From Rhodospirillaceae bacterium UBA1479 (GTDB taxonomy: Bacteria; Pseudomonadota; Alphaproteobacteria; Rhodospirillales; Casp-alpha2): a stretch of 64,000 nucleotides of DNA. The notes under the pieces are model-generated. The model was not told where the DNA came from and did not search any database. It saw only the letters and a program-made list of their open reading frames with translations. The DNA is taken from contig DCRZ01000006.1 in NCBI GenBank assembly GCA_002325375.1, positions 66,911 through 130,910 of the forward strand, written 5' to 3'. Shown piece after piece: positions 44,097 through 50,614 of this stretch; the first letter of the stretch is position 1, and every line of letters starts with the position of its first letter. Position numbers and translations under genes: made by a program.

Positions 44097-44843
44097 TTAT
44101 TCGGCCGCGTTTTCGGCGGGCGTGGCGATGGCGTAGCCGGCGGACTGGGCGTCGTTATAGAACATCTCGACGGTTTCCAGACTGAAGACATCCAGGTCCT
44201 TGCCGACATTCTTGAGCTTGCCGAGGACGTCCGAGGTCGCGGTGATGATGTGGCAGCCGACCTCATCGGCCTGGAAGATGTTCAGAAGTTCGCGCGGGCT
44301 CGCCCATAACAGTTCGGCCTTGGGCTTGGAGGCCAGGATTTTCAGGGCCTCGGCCATGAGCGGCATGGGGTCCCGGCCGGTGTCGGCGACCCGGCCGGCG
44401 AACACGGAGACAATGGCGGGCGTTTCGGGCGACAGGGCATCGCACACGGCGCGCACCTGGTCGAGCGAGAACACCGCTGTCACGTTCAACTGCACGCCTT
44501 CGGCCGACAGGGCCGCGATGATCGGCCCGGTGGAGTCGCCCTTGGTGTTGGTGACCGGGATCTTCACATTCACGTTGGCGCCCCAGGACGCGATCACCCG
44601 CGCCTGCGCGGCCATCGTCGGCAGATCGTCGGCGAATACCTCGAAACTCACGGGGCGGTCGGGAATCGCCGTCAGCACCCGCTGAGCGAAGGCCTCGTAG
44701 TCGTTGATGCCGGCCTTGCGCATCAGCGTCGGGTTCGTGGTGAAGCCCTTGATCATCGGGTCGGCATAGAGCGCCAGCATGCTGTCGAGGTCGGCGCCGT
44801 CGGCGAAGAGCTTGATTTTTAGTGGGGTGGCGTCCTGCATCAT
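44097..44843 (-). CDS. Transaldolase-family protein (TalC/fructose-6-phosphate-aldolase-like)
   Basis: 248 residues, compact class. GFTTNPTLMRK, SFEVFADD, VNVKIPVTNTKG (Schiff-base Lys94) and LNVTAVFSLDQV match the transaldolase barrel. The start has AAGGGAAAAT directly upstream of two ATGs. It would transfer a dihydroxyacetone unit between sugar phosphates, yielding e.g. sedoheptulose 7-phosphate or a related ketose for the isomerase encoded upstream. Sugar-cluster location suggests a dedicated rather than housekeeping role. Confidence 0.87.
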   Translation of the reverse strand: MMQDATPLKIKLFADGADLDSMLALYADPMIKGFTTNPTLMRKAGINDYEAFAQRVLTAIPDRPVSFEVFADDLPTMAAQARVIASWGANVNVKIPVTNTKGDSTGPIIAALSAEGVQLNVTAVFSLDQVRAVCDALSPETPAIVSVFAGRVADTGRDPMPLMAEALKILASKPKAELLWASPRELLNIFQADEVGCHIITATSDVLGKLKNVGKDLDVFSLETVEMFYNDAQSAGYAIATPAENAAE

Positions 44844-44859
44844 ATTTTCCCTTGAACAT

Positions 44860-45447
44860 TCATGGTGGGCATTGACTTCCTACTTCAATTTCTTTGGTGA
44901 GTATCCAGTCGACCGCCTCTGACAAGGTATGTACCGATACCGTGGGCATTTCGTGGTTCGGCTCCTTATAACCGCGATCGATGAAAACGGTTCGGCAGTG
45001 AGCGGCCTTTCCCGCGGCGACGTCGCTCCAGCGGTCGCCGACCATGACACACCGCCTCAGGGCCAGATTCCAGTCGGCGGCGGCGTCAATAAGCATGCCG
45101 GGCGCTGGCTTGCGGCATGCGCAATTGGCGCGTTGGCTGTGAAAACAGGCCCGGATGTCATCAAGGGGCAGTTCGGCGCGCAGGCGGTCGTGCATGGCAT
45201 CGACTTCACGGCGCTCAACCAAGCCATTCCCGACATCAGGCTGATTGGTGACTACGATGACGCGGTATCCGGCCGACTTGACGCGGCTGAGGGCTTCTGC
45301 CGCGCTGGGTTCAATTTTGAAGGTCTCAAGGCTCCGGGGCGCATAAGGCTTGCCGTCCCGGACTTCGGAATAATTCAGAACGCCATCACGGTCAAAGAAC
45401 ACCGCGCGTTCCTGCCGGCCGGCGGCAGGGGTGACGTTCGCGTTTAT
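44860..45447 (-). CDS. HAD-family phosphatase, GmhB-like (heptose bisphosphate 7-phosphatase type)
   Basis: About 195 residues. AVFFDRDGVLNY holds the nucleophile Asp19 and Asp21, VIVVTNQPDVGNG the Thr/Asn motif, CFHSQRANCACRKPAPGM the CxH...CxC zinc site, and VMVGDRWSDVAAG the acidic motif. No ATG, GTG or TTG occurs in frame between the upstream gene's stop and this domain; an ATA at 45445-45447 follows AAGGGGG by four bases and overlaps a TAA as ATAA. I chose this as the start, giving the family's usual length. An ATG at 45609 would overlap the isomerase gene by 59 bases and add a Pro/Arg-rich stretch without homology. Confidence 0.8.
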   Translation of the reverse strand: MNANVTPAAGRQERAVFFDRDGVLNYSEVRDGKPYAPRSLETFKIEPSAAEALSRVKSAGYRVIVVTNQPDVGNGLVERREVDAMHDRLRAELPLDDIRACFHSQRANCACRKPAPGMLIDAAADWNLALRRCVMVGDRWSDVAAGKAAHCRTVFIDRGYKEPNHEMPTVSVHTLSEAVDWILTKEIEVGSQCPP

Positions 45448-45550
45448 GCTGCCCCCTTGGCGACATCGAGGCCGATGAACAGGCTGCGGTGCGGAACGTC
45501 CGTGGACAACGCCCGGGACCGCATGGCGAGGTGGATGATCCCCACCTGTG

Positions 45551-46135
45551 TCACCACTTCGTGGCGGTCGTCTGCAGCAACGGGTGGGACACCAGGCAAT
45601 GCCAGACAACCGCCTGGAACGCCTCGGTATGCGGTGTCACATGCTGAGGGTTTTCGACGGGCACGACAACGGCCGCATCGGCGACCTGAGCCGTGTAGCC
45701 TGTCTTGCGTCCGACGACGCCGAAAATCTTGGCGCCCTTGGACTTGGCGAACTCCAGTCCGCGGATCAGATTGACGCTGACGTTCCGTTCCGCGTCGCCG
45801 CCGCCGACTGAAAAGACGAGGATTGCATCCTTGTTCGAAAGCCGGCTTGTCTTCAGCCACTCGGCGAAAACCGTGTCCCAGCCCTCGTCGTTAATGCGGG
45901 CTGTCAGCTCGGATACATTGTCCGTCGGCGCGTAGGCCTCCATGCCGCACAGCTTTCGGAAATCATTGGTGGCGTGCGAGCAGTTGCCCGCGCTGCCGCC
46001 GACCCCAAGCAGGAACAGGCGTCCCCCGCCGCTGCGCACTTGGGCCAAGCCTTGGGCCATGCGTTCGATGGCGTCGGCGTCGATTTCCAGGGCGATGGTC
46101 GCCGCTTCTTTCATAAAATCTTGTGCATGTGACAT
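45551..46135 (-). CDS. SIS-domain phosphosugar isomerase, GmhA-like
   Basis: 194 residues from the ATG at 46133-46135. LFLLGVGGSAGNCSHATNDF is the GmhA phosphate-binding loop and AILVFSVGGGDAERN the second strand-loop, with AQVADAAVVVPVENPQHVTPHTEAF (cited as VENPQHVTPHTEAF) carrying the catalytic His/Glu region. Expected to isomerise a ketose 7-phosphate (sedoheptulose type) to an aldose phosphate. It is the first biosynthetic gene after the two regulators and the ops-like site. Confidence 0.87.
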   Translation of the reverse strand: MSHAQDFMKEAATIALEIDADAIERMAQGLAQVRSGGGRLFLLGVGGSAGNCSHATNDFRKLCGMEAYAPTDNVSELTARINDEGWDTVFAEWLKTSRLSNKDAILVFSVGGGDAERNVSVNLIRGLEFAKSKGAKIFGVVGRKTGYTAQVADAAVVVPVENPQHVTPHTEAFQAVVWHCLVSHPLLQTTATKW

Positions 46136-46159
46136 GTGTATCTCGTTTCTACAATTTTC

Positions 46160-46171
46160 CACGCTACCGCA
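46160..46171 (-). promoter_or_regulatory. ops-like antitermination recruitment element
   Basis: On the minus strand the sequence reads TGCGGTAGCGTG. The ops element recognised by RfaH in enterobacteria is GGCGGTAGCGTG, so 11 of 12 bases agree. It lies 25 bases before the isomerase start, just downstream of an RfaH/NusG-like gene, and its first five bases are the end of a perfect hairpin. Identity of the site is seen in sequence; recognition by the local NusG paralogue is inferred. Confidence 0.7.
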
Positions 46172-46199
46172 CTCCGGGTGAATCTCACCCGGAGTGCGG
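46167..46199 (-). promoter_or_regulatory. Perfect 15-bp RNA hairpin in the operon leader
   Basis: Arms CCGCACTCCGGGTGA and its exact complement flank a 3-base loop. There is no T-run on either side, so it is not a classic intrinsic terminator. The 3' arm on the transcript runs into the ops-like element. Possible roles are pausing of RNA polymerase for antiterminator loading, or an attenuator overcome by it. Confidence 0.75.
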
Positions 46200-46215
46200 A
46201 TAGGCTCGATTGATT

Positions 46216-46237
46216 GCCGGGCGTCAGGGAGCCCGGC
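46216..46237 (-). promoter_or_regulatory. Second leader hairpin
   Basis: GCCGGGC and GCCCGGC arms of 7 bases with an 8-base loop, starting seven bases after the antiterminator gene stop. No T-run follows on the minus strand. With the 15-bp hairpin it forms a tandem structure between the regulator genes and the sugar genes. Confidence 0.5.
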
Positions 46238-46243
46238 GCCGGT

Positions 46244-46735
46244 TCACGCTGCCGTAACCGCGTGCCCAGGCAGGCGCGCCGGTATGACGCGGCCCATGAA
46301 GTTCAGTAGAAGAACGACCCGCTCCTGGTCGTCCACGCATTCGAAAATTCCCTGTAGGTCCGCGAACGGGCCGTCGGTGACCAGCAGGCGTTGACCCTTG
46401 CGGAAGGCCGGCGGCAGAACCGAAACGATATCGCCGTCCGCGTGGGCCCGGATCGCGTCGATGATCGCGTCGGGCACTTCCTGCGGTACGGCGCCGTCGG
46501 TCAAGAGATGAGACACCCCGAAGGTTCCGTTAATGGACCGCCAGCGCTGTTGACGGGGGTCCATGCGCACGAACAGGTAACGGGGAAACAGCGGCGCGAG
46601 AACCATGTCGATGCGGCGGGCGTGGCGCCGCCGCTTGCGATAGCGCGGCAGATAAGGCTCAAACCCCTGGTTCGTCAGGTTCTGCGCGGCGAATGCTTCT
46701 TTGCCCGCCTGGGTATAGACGACATACCATTTCAT
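46244..46735 (-). CDS. RfaH/NusG-like transcription antiterminator
   Basis: 163 residues from the ATG at 46733-46735. The NGN domain starts MKWYVVYTQAGKEAFAAQNL and includes FEPYLPRYRKRR, LAPLFPRYLFVRMD and WRSINGTFGVSHLL; the KOW domain has KGQRLLVTDGPFADLQGIFE. It is much shorter than housekeeping NusG (about 175-180) only by a little, but position and sequence style (LFPRYLF, GxxxL) match the specialised NusG paralogues that head long polysaccharide operons. It should bind RNA polymerase and let it read through the roughly 46-kb operon. ATGA overlap with the winged-helix gene. Confidence 0.92.
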   Translation of the reverse strand: MKWYVVYTQAGKEAFAAQNLTNQGFEPYLPRYRKRRRHARRIDMVLAPLFPRYLFVRMDPRQQRWRSINGTFGVSHLLTDGAVPQEVPDAIIDAIRAHADGDIVSVLPPAFRKGQRLLVTDGPFADLQGIFECVDDQERVVLLLNFMGRVIPARLPGHAVTAA

Positions 46736-47421
46736 GGCGCGCCCTCGTGGCCGTCGGCGCCGCCGTTGGCCGGCCAGGCCGGGTGGTCCGGCGCGGTCAC
46801 ACGCAGCAGCTTGGGCGCTAGCACGCGCTCCGCCGGCATTATCTGCACCAGCTTCTCGTAGGCGCCCTGAGGATCGGTGATGTCGGCCAGGATGACGGCC
46901 TGCGGTCGGCGGTCGGCGGGAATTTCGTCCAGCGTGCGGTAGACGGGGATGTCGCAGAATTCCGGCTCGTTGCGCTCGGGGTCGAGCAGGCCGACGATCT
47001 CGCATCCCGTCTCCGCCGTCGCCAGCGAGGCGATCTCCGCCAGATCGGTGGCGCCGACCAGCACGAAGCGGGTCCAGCCCCGGGTGGCGCAGAACCGGAA
47101 GACATCGGCGTATTCCTGGCGCGCCTCGCGGTAGAAGCGCAGCGAATAGCCTAGATACTCGGCGGTAAGGCGGCTTTTTTCGGCGAAACCCTGGGGCGTC
47201 AGGTAATAAGCGTAGCGCCGGGCGGGCGCCTGCTTGATCTTGAGAAGACCTTTCTTGACGCAGCGCTTGAGCACGGCGTTCGTGAGCCCCAGCGCCACGC
47301 CGAGATGCTCGGCCAATCCGCGCTGCGAAACGGCTTCGTCCTCGGCGACAAGCTCCAGAAGGTCGAGCGTCGTCTCGACCATCTGCGACTGGTTCTGCGC
47401 GTCGAATTTTCCGTTGGCCAT
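46732..47421 (-). CDS. Winged-helix (MarR/EPS-type) transcriptional regulator with Rossmann-like C-terminal domain
   Basis: 229 residues. The ATG at 47419-47421 follows AAGGGGG by five bases. Residues 10-75 form a winged helix (VSQRGLAEHLGVALGLTNAVL, cited as one helix-turn-helix region, then KRCVKKGLLKIK). Residues 95-190 contain FVLVGATDLAEIASLA, EIVGLLDPERNEPEF and PVYRTLDEIP, a pattern like the nucleotide-binding domain of PglD-type proteins, so it may sense a nucleotide sugar. First gene of the operon, probably autoregulated through the dyad overlapping its promoter. Confidence 0.85.
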   Translation of the reverse strand: MANGKFDAQNQSQMVETTLDLLELVAEDEAVSQRGLAEHLGVALGLTNAVLKRCVKKGLLKIKQAPARRYAYYLTPQGFAEKSRLTAEYLGYSLRFYREARQEYADVFRFCATRGWTRFVLVGATDLAEIASLATAETGCEIVGLLDPERNEPEFCDIPVYRTLDEIPADRRPQAVILADITDPQGAYEKLVQIMPAERVLAPKLLRVTAPDHPAWPANGGADGHEGAP

Positions 47422-47432
47422 CGGGCCCCCTT

Positions 47433-47447
47433 GTTCACGCCGCGAAC
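47433..47447. promoter_or_regulatory. Candidate operator overlapping the operon -10 element
   Basis: GTTCACGCCGCGAAC is an imperfect palindrome (GTTC-N7-GAAC with further symmetric CG pairs). It overlaps the proposed -10 hexamer (47445-47450) of the minus-strand promoter. A repressor bound here would block transcription; the winged-helix protein encoded just downstream is the obvious candidate. Confidence 0.4.
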
Positions 47448-47474
47448 ATACAGCGTGCATGATGTGAACGTCAA
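47445..47474 (-). promoter_or_regulatory. Sigma-70-like promoter of the glycan operon
   Basis: On the minus strand TTGACG (47474-47469) and TATGTT (47450-47445) are separated by 18 bases, near consensus. It lies 24 bases ahead of the winged-helix gene ATG. It is the only good promoter I could place ahead of the 47-kb minus-strand gene series. Confidence 0.6.
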
Positions 47475-47615
47475 CTGTCGGGTGTCGCCATATTTGAAAA
47501 AACTGAAATTGAATCAAAGCCTAACCCCGACCTTCGTCGCCTGGACAAGGCGCATATTCCGGCCCCCGCGGTAGAATCGGTTGGTTCGTTCCAAGGAACC
47601 GGCTATGAGGGGCTC

Positions 47616-49262
47616 ATGATGCCGTCCGGACACCGCCGTTTCGCGCTCGCACCCCTTGCAACCGCCGGATTGTGGGGCTTGCTGATCGCCGTGACCTTGA
47701 CCGCGCGCCCGCTCCTGCCCGTCGACGAGACCCGTTACCTCGCGGTCGCGTGGGAGATGTGGCAGCGGGGCGACTTTCTGGTCCCCTATCTGAACGGCGA
47801 GCCCTACAGCCACAAGCCGCCGCTTTTGTTTTGGGCCATGCATCTGGGCTGGGCGGTGTTCGGCGTCAACGAATGGTGGCCGCGCCTGGTGGCGCCCTTG
47901 TTCGGGCTCGCGGCCCTCGGGCTCACGGGCCGTCTCGGCCGTCTGCTATGGCCCGACCTGTGGACCGCCGGCGCCGTCGCGCCCTTCGTCGTGCTGGGGG
48001 CCGTGTTCTGGACCGTCTTCACGACCGTCACCTTCTTCGACATGCTGCTTATGGTGTTCACGCTTGGCGGCCTGATCGGCCTTGTCATGGCGGCGCAAGG
48101 CCGGCTTACGGCCGGGTTTCTGGTTCTCGGCATTGCCATCGGACTGGGAATTCTCGCCAAGGGGCCGGCGATCCTGGTGCATCTGCTGCCGGCCGCGTTG
48201 GCGGCCCCCTTGTGGGCGACCGCGCTTGGCGCCGCCCCCCGCTGGCGCGTATGGTACGGGGGATTGGTCGGCGCCGTGGTCTTGGGGGCTGCGATCGGCC
48301 TGGCCTGGGCCCTGCCCGCCGCGGAAGCGGGCGGTGCGGCATACCGTAACGCCATCCTGTGGGGCCAATCGGCGGGACGCATGGTCGACAGCTTCGCTCA
48401 CGGCCGGCCGTACTGGTGGTTCGCCGCGATCCTGCCGGCCATGACCCTGCCCTGGACCATCTGGCCTGCCGCTTGGCGGGCCCTGCGTCGTCAATGGAGG
48501 GACATGGCGGGCGACGGCGGCACGCGCCTCTGCCTCGTCTGGTTCGCCGCCGCCTTCGCGGTTTTCTCCGCCATCAGCGGCAAGCAGCCCCATTATCTGC
48601 TGCCGGAATTTCCCGCCCTTGCCCTGATTCTGGCCCGCGCCTTGGCGGGGGCGGTTGCCGCGGAAGAAGACGGGTTTTGGCGTCCGGTCGACCGCTGGAT
48701 CCCGGCGGCGTTGTTTCTCGTGCTGGCCGGCGCGCTGGCCGGCGCCCTTCATTTCGATATCAAACCGTCCTGGGCGACCTCCGTCGGAGACGCGCAGCTG
48801 TGGCCGCTCGCCGGGGTGGCCGCGGCGGCCGTGGCCTTTCTGCGCCTAAACGGGGCGGCAGCGGCGCGGCTGGCGGCGGTGGCGGGTCTGTCCGTGGCGA
48901 TGGTCGTCGCGGTTCACCTGACGTTGCGCCCGCTGATGGCCGAATCCCACGATTTCCGGCCATTTTCTCAGGTGCTCAAGACCCTCGAGGATCAGGGCGC
49001 CGACTTCGTCACCTTTGGCAAATACCGGGGCGAATTCCATTTCCTCGGCCGCCTGACGAAGCCGGTCGGCGTAGTCGGCGGGCCGGCGGCGCTGGAGGTC
49101 TGGCTCAAGGCCCATCCCAAGGCGATGATCATCGCCCCGTTCCGCGGCATGCCGGCGGGCCCTGCCCCGGACGCGGCCACCCGCTTCCGCTCCCGCCAGA
49201 TCGGGGTGTGGCCGGCGGACAAGTACCCGCCCAGACTTGATCGTTTGGAGAAAGCCCGTTAG
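47616..49262 (+). CDS. ArnT-like GT39 membrane glycosyltransferase
   Basis: 548 residues, around a dozen hydrophobic segments. The first periplasmic loop has PVDETRYLAVAWEMWQRGDF, LNGEPYSHKPPLLFW and NEWWPRL, the DE and HKPPL motifs of the ArnT/PMT superfamily that use polyprenyl-phosphate sugars as donors. GAGGGG precedes the ATG; a second ATG follows immediately. Likely transfers a sugar to lipid A or a surface glycan in the periplasm. It runs divergently from the glycan operon and its end overlaps the next, convergent gene by four bases. Confidence 0.9.
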   Translation: MMPSGHRRFALAPLATAGLWGLLIAVTLTARPLLPVDETRYLAVAWEMWQRGDFLVPYLNGEPYSHKPPLLFWAMHLGWAVFGVNEWWPRLVAPLFGLAALGLTGRLGRLLWPDLWTAGAVAPFVVLGAVFWTVFTTVTFFDMLLMVFTLGGLIGLVMAAQGRLTAGFLVLGIAIGLGILAKGPAILVHLLPAALAAPLWATALGAAPRWRVWYGGLVGAVVLGAAIGLAWALPAAEAGGAAYRNAILWGQSAGRMVDSFAHGRPYWWFAAILPAMTLPWTIWPAAWRALRRQWRDMAGDGGTRLCLVWFAAAFAVFSAISGKQPHYLLPEFPALALILARALAGAVAAEEDGFWRPVDRWIPAALFLVLAGALAGALHFDIKPSWATSVGDAQLWPLAGVAAAAVAFLRLNGAAAARLAAVAGLSVAMVVAVHLTLRPLMAESHDFRPFSQVLKTLEDQGADFVTFGKYRGEFHFLGRLTKPVGVVGGPAALEVWLKAHPKAMIIAPFRGMPAGPAPDAATRFRSRQIGVWPADKYPPRLDRLEKAR

Positions 49263-50515
49263 GGCGACGCCGGTTGCGAGGTGGCCGGCGGTGAAGCGGC
49301 GATGATGGCGCTCAGCAGGAAGAACGTGATCAGCCACCACGACGACCAGATCGAGAAATTGAACAGCGACGACGACCAGAACACCGCGAATAAGCCGATC
49401 TGCGCCAAGGCGGCGGCGCTTGCCGACAACAGGTAGCGATGCACCTGGCGGGCGAAGAACCAAGCCAGCGTGGCCGCCATCGGCAGGAAGCCGATGACCC
49501 CGGTCTCCCCCAAGACTTCCAATATCCAATTGTGCGGATGGGACGGTAGAAACTGTTGATGGTATCCGGGAACCATCATGCCCGCGCCTTCAACCCGGTT
49601 GATGACGTTTATTCCGTATCCGGTCCAAGGTGCTTCCGCGATTTTGCCCATCGTGAACTGCCAGATATACTGGCGGTGAGGGTCGATCAGCCAGTCGGGC
49701 AGCCAGGGCCAGGGTGCCGTCAGCGTCGGCTGATCGGGAAGGGCATGGACGAGCCAGATGCCGGCCGCCGAAACGGCAGTGGCCCAGGCTAACCAGGAAT
49801 ACAGCCAGACTTTCCGCCGCCGCAGGGCCCACACGAAACTCACCGCAAGGATCAACGCCAACAGGCCCGCGATGGCGGATTTGTTGGCGGTGGTCACCGT
49901 AATCGCCACGAGGCCCAGGGCGGCGGCCAGGGCCCCGACGATCTTCCACCCACGCATCGGCAAGGCCAGATAGACCAAGGCCGGAACCAGGCAGGCGGCG
50001 GCGGCGGCAAAGGCTCTCGGCTCCTTGAACGCCCAATAATGCGACACTCTTTCGAGTTGCAGACGGACGATGTTAAGCGGCCGCATGACGCCCAATTGCG
50101 CCAATACGACAAGGGCCACGGCCGTGCAGGTTCCCAGGATCAACGAAATTTGACACAGCCTCCGCGCCCGCGCGTCCCCAGCAAGGAACGCCCAGAACAG
50201 GGTGCATCCGCAGATGTAGGCCAGCGTCCGCCCCCAGGCTTCGAAGGATCGGAGAGGGTCGAGAGAGCCTGGAATGCTGACCGCCATGGCGGCGAAGGCG
50301 ATGATGACGACCACCCCAAGGCGCGATCTTGCGGCGGCGCCGGCCCGCGCAAAAATGGTGCGGTCCCGCCAAGCGACGATCAGCACGGCGATCAGCGCCG
50401 CCGCCGCGATCCCCTGCAGCACCGCCCGCCCTGAGACCATGGCCGGGACGGCTAGGCCGATCGCGATCGCGGTCGCGTCACGCAGCCAGGTCGAATGTGC
50501 AGGATTGTCGGTCAT
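49259..50515 (-). CDS. O-antigen ligase/polymerase-like (WaaL/Wzy_C) membrane protein
   Basis: 418 residues with about ten hydrophobic segments. The Wzy_C domain shows ANKSAIAGLLALILAV, the periplasmic-loop motif GYGINVINRV and PSHPHNWILEVLGETG, with the key HN dyad. It would ligate polyprenyl-linked glycan to the lipid A core or another acceptor. Convergent with the GT39 gene. 99 bases separate its start from the heparinase gene end. Confidence 0.87.
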   Translation of the reverse strand: MTDNPAHSTWLRDATAIAIGLAVPAMVSGRAVLQGIAAAALIAVLIVAWRDRTIFARAGAAARSRLGVVVIIAFAAMAVSIPGSLDPLRSFEAWGRTLAYICGCTLFWAFLAGDARARRLCQISLILGTCTAVALVVLAQLGVMRPLNIVRLQLERVSHYWAFKEPRAFAAAAACLVPALVYLALPMRGWKIVGALAAALGLVAITVTTANKSAIAGLLALILAVSFVWALRRRKVWLYSWLAWATAVSAAGIWLVHALPDQPTLTAPWPWLPDWLIDPHRQYIWQFTMGKIAEAPWTGYGINVINRVEGAGMMVPGYHQQFLPSHPHNWILEVLGETGVIGFLPMAATLAWFFARQVHRYLLSASAAALAQIGLFAVFWSSSLFNFSIWSSWWLITFFLLSAIIAASPPATSQPASP

Positions 50516-50614
50516 GGCCGTGAAGGGTCCGCTGAACCCCGAAGGACCGGGGATATAAAGTTTGACCGCTGATAGCAGAAGCCTCCGCGCGGGTCCACTT
50601 ACGCGGCCGCGGGT

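Noticed and set aside
45444..45860. Minus-strand frame ending FIGLDVAKGAA beside the GmhB-like gene
   Set aside because: Most of it is antiphase to the conserved isomerase gene. The last 26 codons from an ATG are open, but there is no ribosome site or family, so I do not call a gene; its TAA does overlap the proposed ATA start.
46167..46199. Classic intrinsic terminator
   Set aside because: The hairpin is strong but lacks a T-run in either direction, and the ops-like sequence follows it, so a pause/antitermination role fits better.
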